64,000 nucleotides of DNA, from the NCBI GenBank assembly GCA_963691655.1, contig OY829328.1, forward strand, positions 72,916,400-72,980,399, given 5' to 3'. The translations under genes were made by a program, and so were the position numbers. This document shows positions 58,150-64,000 of this stretch, one piece after another; positions within the stretch are counted from its first letter, which is position 1, and each line of letters begins with the position of its first letter. The notes under the pieces were generated by a model. The model saw only the letters and a program-made list of their open reading frames with translations. It made no database searches and had not been told where the DNA came from. The DNA is from Toxonevra muliebris (Eukaryota; Arthropoda; Insecta; Diptera; Pallopteridae).

Positions 58150-58620
58150 TATTCTGAAAAAAGATTCGTTGTAAAATTTTAATATGGGTTTTTAAAGACA
58201 AGATTTGAAGACCTCGATAGTCTAGTGGGTAGTGCACTAGATTTTCAACGAAGAGGTTCGGATTCGATTTCTCTCTTCGTCTGGTGGTTAATTTTCATAA
58301 CTATCAATATGAAGTCTATGAGAATTATAAGATAGTGTACAAGATAGTGATACACACATTGGTTGGTAATAGCCGCTCAGGCCTAAGTGTGTCTCTCGAC
58401 AGCCATTAACCTAACCTAACCTAAAGACAAGATTAATCTTAAATGTAGATTTTTCATTGACTAAAATCTGGAAAGTTCAACCCACCGAAAAAAAAAAAAA
58501 TTGTGATGAGGTGAACCAAAACACAGCTAGGGCTTTACCACCACTAATACTTTCATAAGAGACAAGTTTCGTTGAGGCCAGAAACAATTTCCTAAAAATT
58601 ATTGCACACTGTAATCTCAA
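58150..58620. repeat. dispersed repeat related to 38957-39365, hit by a SINE
   Basis: Outside the SINE, the sequence matches 39190-39365: ATGGGTTT, AAGACAAGATT, AATTGTGAT-AGGTG-ACCAAAA, ACCACTAA and GTTGAGGCC. The copy at 39 kb has no SINE at the matching place and so serves as an empty site. Confidence 0.7.
58206..58421 (+). mobile_element. tRNA-derived SINE with perfect target duplication
   Basis: The head contains a polymerase III A box TAGTCTAGTGGG (58218-58229) and a B box GGTTCGGATTC (58255-58265) at tRNA-like spacing. The 3' part contains GCTCAGGCCTAAGTGTG and GACAGCC and ends in AACCTAACCTAACC. Flanks show a perfect 13-bp duplication TAAAGACAAGATT at 58193-58205 and 58422-58434. The tail matches the RNase H LINEs in this window (ends of 10722-13120 and 61727-62810). 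SINEs have no protein, so this one would have borrowed that LINE's enzymes. Confidence 0.93.
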
Positions 58621-58660
58621 GTAATAATGAAAGAATCCCTTATCCCAATTTTCTACTTAC

Positions 58661-59300
58661 CCAATAGATATATTGTGTTATTGGATCATATTCCACGGCG
58701 CGTATATTTTTACCCGATACCGGCAACGGTACATTCGGGCAATCGGTCGTATTCGGCAGTAAACGTCCTAAACTATTACGTTGACTATAGATTACATAAT
58801 TTCTAGGTGGTATACAGGAAACGTTATCTTTAGCTAAGGTATAATGCGTAGGGCAAGCATACGTCATGCCACGCCTAGCTGGAAGCGCTAAACAAAGATG
58901 TGAACAATCACCGTTATTAATCATACAAGGATTATTGCCTGAATGACGATTATTATAGAAGATCAACAAGGAACTGATATAAGTCATGCTACTGTGTACT
59001 AAGCTACGATTTTGCCCAGTTAGCTTATGGACACGGTATTCCAATCGCTCCAGTACACATAGTACAGTACACATAGTCTTGATACAATGATACCGCATAA
59101 GGTTCATCAACATCTGTGCTCACTAGGAACTGTCGTTTCTTGCCATCCCAATCGGCTGATTCGATTTTGGTAGGACGTGATTGTAATCTAAAGTTAAGCC
59201 GGTTGCATGATTCGCTGCAGCAATGATAGTTTGTAATTCAGAACCATCCTTAGCAGCGCGACGTATCGAATCGGACGGTGATTCAGTCCAATACATATAA
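58661..59300 (-). pseudogene. arr: Arrow/LRP5-6-like exon, apparently degenerate
   Basis: The minus strand encodes part of a Wnt co-receptor ectodomain. It begins with beta-propeller text [20 protein letters not shown] and [20 protein letters not shown]. In another frame it continues [19 protein letters not shown] and [14 protein letters not shown], then GQNRSLVHSSMTYISSLLI. An EGF-like module follows (NPCMINNGDCSHLCL, ACPTHYTLAKDNVSC), then the next propeller (GKNIRAVEYDPITQYIYW), ending at a good splice donor (GTAAGTAG at 58660-58653). Against the family there are deletions at about 59183 and 59036, a 14-bp duplication near 59050 (AGTACACATAGT twice), and one EGF Cys is lost (YACPTHY). No acceptor was seen upstream, where hAT-like CGATAC repeats begin. 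It is a pseudogene, or a real exon with assembly errors. Confidence 0.75.
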
Positions 59301-59430
59301 CGAGTATTCGATACAAGTACATATTCGATACTTTTTTCCGATATTTTCGATAGCATCGATACTTTTATTCGATACAAGTAATGAGTAAAAATATAGATAC
59401 TATGTGGGTATCGAATCAACACTAGTTAAG
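59295..59430. repeat. CGATACTTTT repeat cluster abutting the Arrow relic
   Basis: Copies of TTCGATACAAGTA and CGATACTTTT repeat here, the same motif as the subterminal repeats of the element at 31861-32682. This is probably one end of a related transposon that truncated the exon. Confidence 0.6.
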
Positions 59431-61726
59431 ATTCCAGCTGACAATTCTGCAAGCCTGACTGTTTTTTTTTTTTTTGATCATTTTATTTACCTTCCTCCAT
59501 TTGCTCAAAAATGCGACATGATGTTAAATTCCTAAGTACGCAATCGTCTTTATTATGTAAAAAAAAATGCGTAGCCACATTCCAGTTACTGGGAAAAATC
59601 CAACAAAAGTTTACCAGTATAATTATCACACCTAATATTAATAAAATACTTTTGTTATATTTTTATAAATTATTTCTTTCTGAAAAAAAAAAAAATATGC
59701 AAATTTCTATACAAAACGAACATACATAAATTGTTAAATAAATGAAAAACTCATTTATCTAAAAACTGTATGCAGATGGAAATTTCGAAAAAGAATAAAA
59801 GCATCAAATGAAAATATTTATCAACACAAAATGATAAATGAATAACGTATGCAAATCTAATATTAAACTGAAGCTGAAGAAATCATCAGAATCAGAAAGT
59901 GAAAAATAAAAATCTCACAGAAATGAAAGCAATAATTTTCTTAAATTATTCCGCGCGATATTCCAAAAAAATGAAATTTAATACATGCAGTTATAAAATC
60001 CTTGACTCACTGTAGAGAAGTTTTTCATATCACATGCAAATGTTGCAACTGCTTGCTGCTTGCTGCTACTGCAACTTGAAGTGCGATCATTAATAACACA
60101 CGCAATATTTACAAAACAAACGTGTCGCTTTGTATTTTGTTTTTTTTTTTTGTTTTTTGTGTCCTTTTGTCCCAAAGGAAGAACAGAAAATGTCCTATCC
60201 ATAAATGAAATATTCAAAAAAAGAAAAATTAAAAGAAAACTAATAAAAGGTGTGACAATCCTTTACTCCATTCAATCTGACAGACAACACATAAATTGTA
60301 TCTCAAAAAGCAGTACCCGTTCATTCGATGTTGCATTGAAATTTAGGGATGTGCGCGCATGCGCATTGCACACACACACACACACACACACACATTGGAT
60401 TCATTAACATAAGTGGGACAATTACAAAGATTACAACTTTATTTCGACTTTTGCATATGTCATCAGCAGCAGCAGTGATATATAAAAAAAAAAATAAGTA
60501 AAGGATTCATATATTTCACCGTTGCATACAAATTATCATTTTTCGGACATTAATCTTATTTTTTTTTTCCTTACTTGCCTACTGGCAATGTCCTGCGGAT
60601 TATTCAAGAGGAAAATCCTTTCTTACTTTCTTTTATACTTCTGGCACTCCTTACTCATCTTATAACTGCAACAAAAAGGCACTCGAAGTTAAACAAAACA
60701 TTCAAGGAGTCGTTGTATTTTTATGTAGTAATCGTTGTCGTCTCGTCCCAGCAACAACCCTTTCTTCATTGTCCCCGTTTTTTTTTTTTTTTTTTTCTTT
60801 TTTTGCTTATGCCATTTGGCATTTGCATCTTTGATTCCGTTTATAGGTCGTCGACGAAATGCAGCTTTACTCCTATTTTGTTGTAAACTATTGTAATTGT
60901 ATTATTCGTATTTCTTAAATTTCTATTTAAGATTTTGTAAATTTTGTTTGTTTAACTGGGGGCATATTTAACTTATTTTTTTTTGCTGTTTTGTTGTCGT
61001 CATCATTATATTAATTCATCGGTTCACACCTTTAAAAGTATTTCGAAACACCTTTTTATTGTTGACTTTTCTTCTTTTTTCACTCAAATGATTTTGCACA
61101 AATATTTTCATTGTAATTGTGGGATTTTACATAAACTTCGATAATCCTTGTATAAATAAATATGTATGTGACTATAAACCAATTGGTAAACAGTTCATCG
61201 TACTCAGCAAACACAGTCTCTAATTTTAGAGAAATTTTTGATTTATACATTAGATTTCTAATGCAGTTTTCTAATGTTTTTCGAATCGAAAATCAGGACC
61301 AGAAGGAAGACGTAGAACACGAAATTTTTAACTATCTAACAAATATATAGTTTAGTTTATTAAGCCAAATAGATATGATCTAGTTGGAGGGTAGAAATAA
61401 GTGTGTTGACTGAAGGAGAATTGAACTTCTCAGGAGAGAAGACTTGACGAATACAGCCCCGTAAAGTAATACCTAACGGCAGTACCGCGAGGATAGTGTT
61501 TGACGAGCACAGGTGTGAGGTTTCGTACGTATGTAGGTGCATTACTGAGCAGATCCAGTCAGTATGGGAATATTGCATACTGACTGGATCTGCTGTGGAG
61601 CGCTGCATTAAACTGGTAAGACAAGCCTCCTCCAAAGTGTATGGATACGAGAGACGTGATGGGTTCAGACGAACAACCCTCCCTCAACAATCTTCACTCT
61701 ATGTCTAAATTTGACACTAAAGAAGA
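59431..61726. other. AT-rich non-coding sequence with CA microsatellite
   Basis: A (CA)n run of about 14 units lies at 60367-60394. The 60060-60407 and 60575-60886 frames are low-complexity by-products. No gene was recognised. Confidence 0.5.
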
Positions 61727-62810
61727 GTTAGGTTAGGTTGGAGTGGCAGCTTTCAGTTTGAAAGCACACTTAAGCACATAATTAGGCTCATTGTGATACC
61801 ACAGTACGGCGCGACTCCCCCATTTACGGAGTGGAGAACCATGAGGATTCCATAACGAATCTGGCTATGTCCTTAATATTTATGGATGATAGCTCGAACA
61901 GACCAGACTAGTAAAGAAAGGTGAACCCAGGAGTTTTAGTCTCCTCCTGGCCAGGGATGGGCATTCGCACATGAAATAGAGGACTGTTTCCTCTTCCTCC
62001 TCAGAGTCGCAGCCCCGACAGAAGTCATTGAATGGCAGTCCAAGTCTTGCAGCATGTCTCCCCATTATGCAGTGTCCCGTGAGCACCGAAGTCGTAATGC
62101 TGATGGAGTTTTTGCTAAGGTTGAGTAGCTGTCTAATTCGTCTATTGTCCATAGTGGTCCATGTTAGCCTGGTAATACCACAGGTATGCTCCGCTATTCA
62201 AGATCTTTTTGCTTCCACAAGGTAGTTTTGCTTAATGGCTAATTTAATAGACGTAAGAGGGACACCAATGGTGCAGAAAGGTGATATATCTGTAAGATGC
62301 GAGCCCTGTTTTGCTAACTCGTCGGCATTGCAGTTACTTGAAATATCCATATGTCCAGGCACCCAATATAGGTGGACCTGCGAGTGACTCGATAAAATGT
62401 TGAGTGAAGATCGGCAGTCGAGAACAAGCTTTGATGTAGTGAAAACACCGGCAAGGGACTTGATTGCTGCTTGGCTGTCCGTGTATCAAATGAATCGTTG
62501 CGAATAAACCAATTGGACGCTTGATAGATAGCCATTACTTCCGCCTGAAAGACGCTGCAATGGTTAGGAAGTCGGAAAGAGAGTCTGAGATCTAACTTAC
62601 TAGAGAAGATGCCACAGCCGACTCTTTCTTCCAATTTGGATCTATCTGTATAGATATCAATCGAATTGTCAGTGACCACCTTGTCATTAACCCATTCCTC
62701 TCTACTAGGGATATGGGTTTGCTATTCCCGAATAATTTTCCACGGCTTTGTTTCGTCGGTTTGTTGGGAAGGGTGTGGATGGAGCTACCTCCGATCATTC
62801 TTTAACATGG
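61727..62810 (-). pseudogene. RNase H LINE remnant, family G, with 3' tail
   Basis: The minus strand reads LFGNSKPISLVER, NSIDIYTDRSKLEERVGCGI, RLPNHCSVFQAEVMAIYQAS (RNase H Asp and Glu blocks) and, after a frameshift, a degraded SDSQ-to-GH part. The ribbon follows: LSKNSISITTSVLTGHCIMG, then RHAARLGLPFNDFCRGC and FMCECPSLARRR. It ends at about 61727 with CACTCCAACCTAACCTAAC. It resembles family H at 10722-13120 (HFPNHCSVFQ, LTGHCLIGNHARRLG). Shifts and a TDG to TDR change make it inactive. Confidence 0.85.
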
Positions 62811-62814
62811 CTGT

Positions 62815-64000
62815 AACATAATTTTAGCGTTATCCAGAAACAACGAGGTGAACGAAGTAGGTTTCTGTTTCCTTTGGGGTGCTTAATTATAGTGAAAAAA
62901 AATGAAAAAAAAGAAGAATAAGTTTTTTGGGAAGTTTTCTGATGACTTGGGTGAGACACGAAAAACAGTTTATTGGGATTTTTATTTTTTTGAGGTTAGG
63001 GACAATACGTAACATTTTTCGTGAAAAATAATATTAGATTCATATTCAGCGAAAAAAGAATATACGAAAAAAGTCTTTAATTGTTCTTCTATTCTCTCAA
63101 GGTGAGGTCGCAGAGTTGCAGTTGCCATATTGGTCCATCATCATGTTAAATAAAAAAAAGGCTATGCGGCATTTGAAACTAGAGATAATAAGCTTTCATT
63201 TGAGCCCAAATATGCCCTAAAATACGTTAATCAATTTTGGACAGGGGGCGAGGGGGGTCTCCCGTTGACAGAGAATGTCCCATATATATATAAAATTCTT
63301 CACATTTAACGCACAAAGAAGTTAAAGATCTTTTGGTAGTAAAAACATGCCCGCAAAACAATGTAAAAAGGAAAATATGTGCAGGTATATTTTCTATTAT
63401 ATTTACTATCAACCGAAATTGCCAAATTACAATTGTACTACAACGATTTTACTACCATAAACAACGGGGTCACATTTACTACATTCAACACACCCGCTGC
63501 TTGTCAACACCCTACCATGCTATATGAGTAAATTTATGAGCATAATACATTCAGCTAAAATTATATGCATACCTACTAAAATGCCATAAGGACATTAAAA
63601 GCAAAAGAAGGATATTGATATATAAAAAAGGAGCAGACAGACAGTTGGCAATTGCCACGCGCCGACACTCTAACGATTGTTATACACAGTACACGCCCAT
63701 AAAACAAGATTCCAACAAAAATAGAAGAAAAAAGGTATTAATGTTGCATCTATTTCTAGGAAAAAATGAGTTCAATATCCCTGCACGAATGTCCTTTTCT
63801 ATTCTCTTTCTATAAGCTATTTCTATAGTGTGTGTAGGTATACAGTTTCATGTGTGTGTGTGTGTGCTGCATTTTTGTGTGTTTTATGCGCCTACGCAAT
63901 GTCAAAACGATCAGAGCTAATCTATTGTTTTTGTGCGCTCAAATAGTATTCATGCATTAAAATGCGTAATTTTCACTTATGAAACAATGAAATGAAAACA
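62815..64000. other. AT-rich non-coding sequence with TG microsatellite
   Basis: A short (TG)n run lies at about 63853-63866. No gene or named repeat was recognised. Confidence 0.5.

Noticed and set aside
60060..60407. 115-residue open frame
   Set aside because: It reads through T runs and a CA microsatellite (His-Thr repeat at the end), with no domain.
1..64000. LTR retrotransposons or endogenous virus copies
   Set aside because: No paired long terminal repeats, protease or integrase text was seen. All reverse-transcriptase relics fit non-LTR clades.

Overview
The window looks like non-coding, repeat-rich DNA from a higher fly (Diptera, Brachycera). It is strongly AT-rich, with long homopolymer runs. 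Its transposons are typical of flies: mariner, a DD37E Tc1/mariner element, hAT-, pogo- and piggyBac-type MITEs, and RNase H-bearing, R1-, RTE- and CR1/Jockey-type LINEs. The only host-type coding signals are a small Kazal inhibitor and a degraded copy of an exon from the Wnt co-receptor Arrow/LRP5-6. The species cannot be named from the sequence. There are no bacterial genes, operons or CRISPR arrays.

Layout. 1-3.7 kb: a 12-bp minisatellite, then a mosaic of LINE pieces with an RTE tail inserted into an RNase H LINE, then a 20-bp minisatellite. 6.0-6.2 kb: the Kazal gene on the minus strand, the best host gene here, next to a hAT-type MITE with a perfect 8-bp target duplication. 8.5-9.8 kb: a second block of the 12-bp minisatellite, partly organised as 188-bp units. 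10.7-13.1 kb: an old RNase H LINE split by a younger one, bounded by a perfect 12-bp target duplication. 13.3-20.1 kb: a short MITE, a pogo-like element, another LINE piece and a long R1-clade remnant.

22-45 kb is dominated by DNA transposons. There are three mariners (22.0, 27.9 and 39.8 kb), TTAA-flanked piggyBac-type MITEs (23.0, 27.0, 29.2, 33.1, 34.5 and 44.1 kb), a hAT-type element inside a LINE (31.9 kb), a DD37E transposon inside one of the MITEs (34.5-35.8 kb) and a pogo MITE (42.4 kb). 42.9-46.6 kb holds tandem and dispersed duplications, including two identical 206-bp copies. 46.6-50.2 kb holds an RTE element interrupted by a CR1/Jockey piece, a second Jockey piece and an internally deleted IS630/Tc1/mariner element. 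51-57.7 kb holds an unrecognised 100-codon ORF, a 58-bp palindrome, another mariner and a 266-bp tandem array. 58.1-59.4 kb holds the Arrow-like exon relic, with a tRNA-derived SINE in its flank. 61.7-62.8 kb holds a further RNase H LINE.

The parts do not form a pathway. What links them is mobility. Elements sit inside one another, so their relative ages can be read, and the SINE shares its 3' end with the RNase H LINEs, which implies that the LINE machinery moved it. No clearly new biological system was found. The points most worth checking are the nested insertions, the near-intact DD37E element, the four-cysteine Kazal protein and the state of the Arrow exon.
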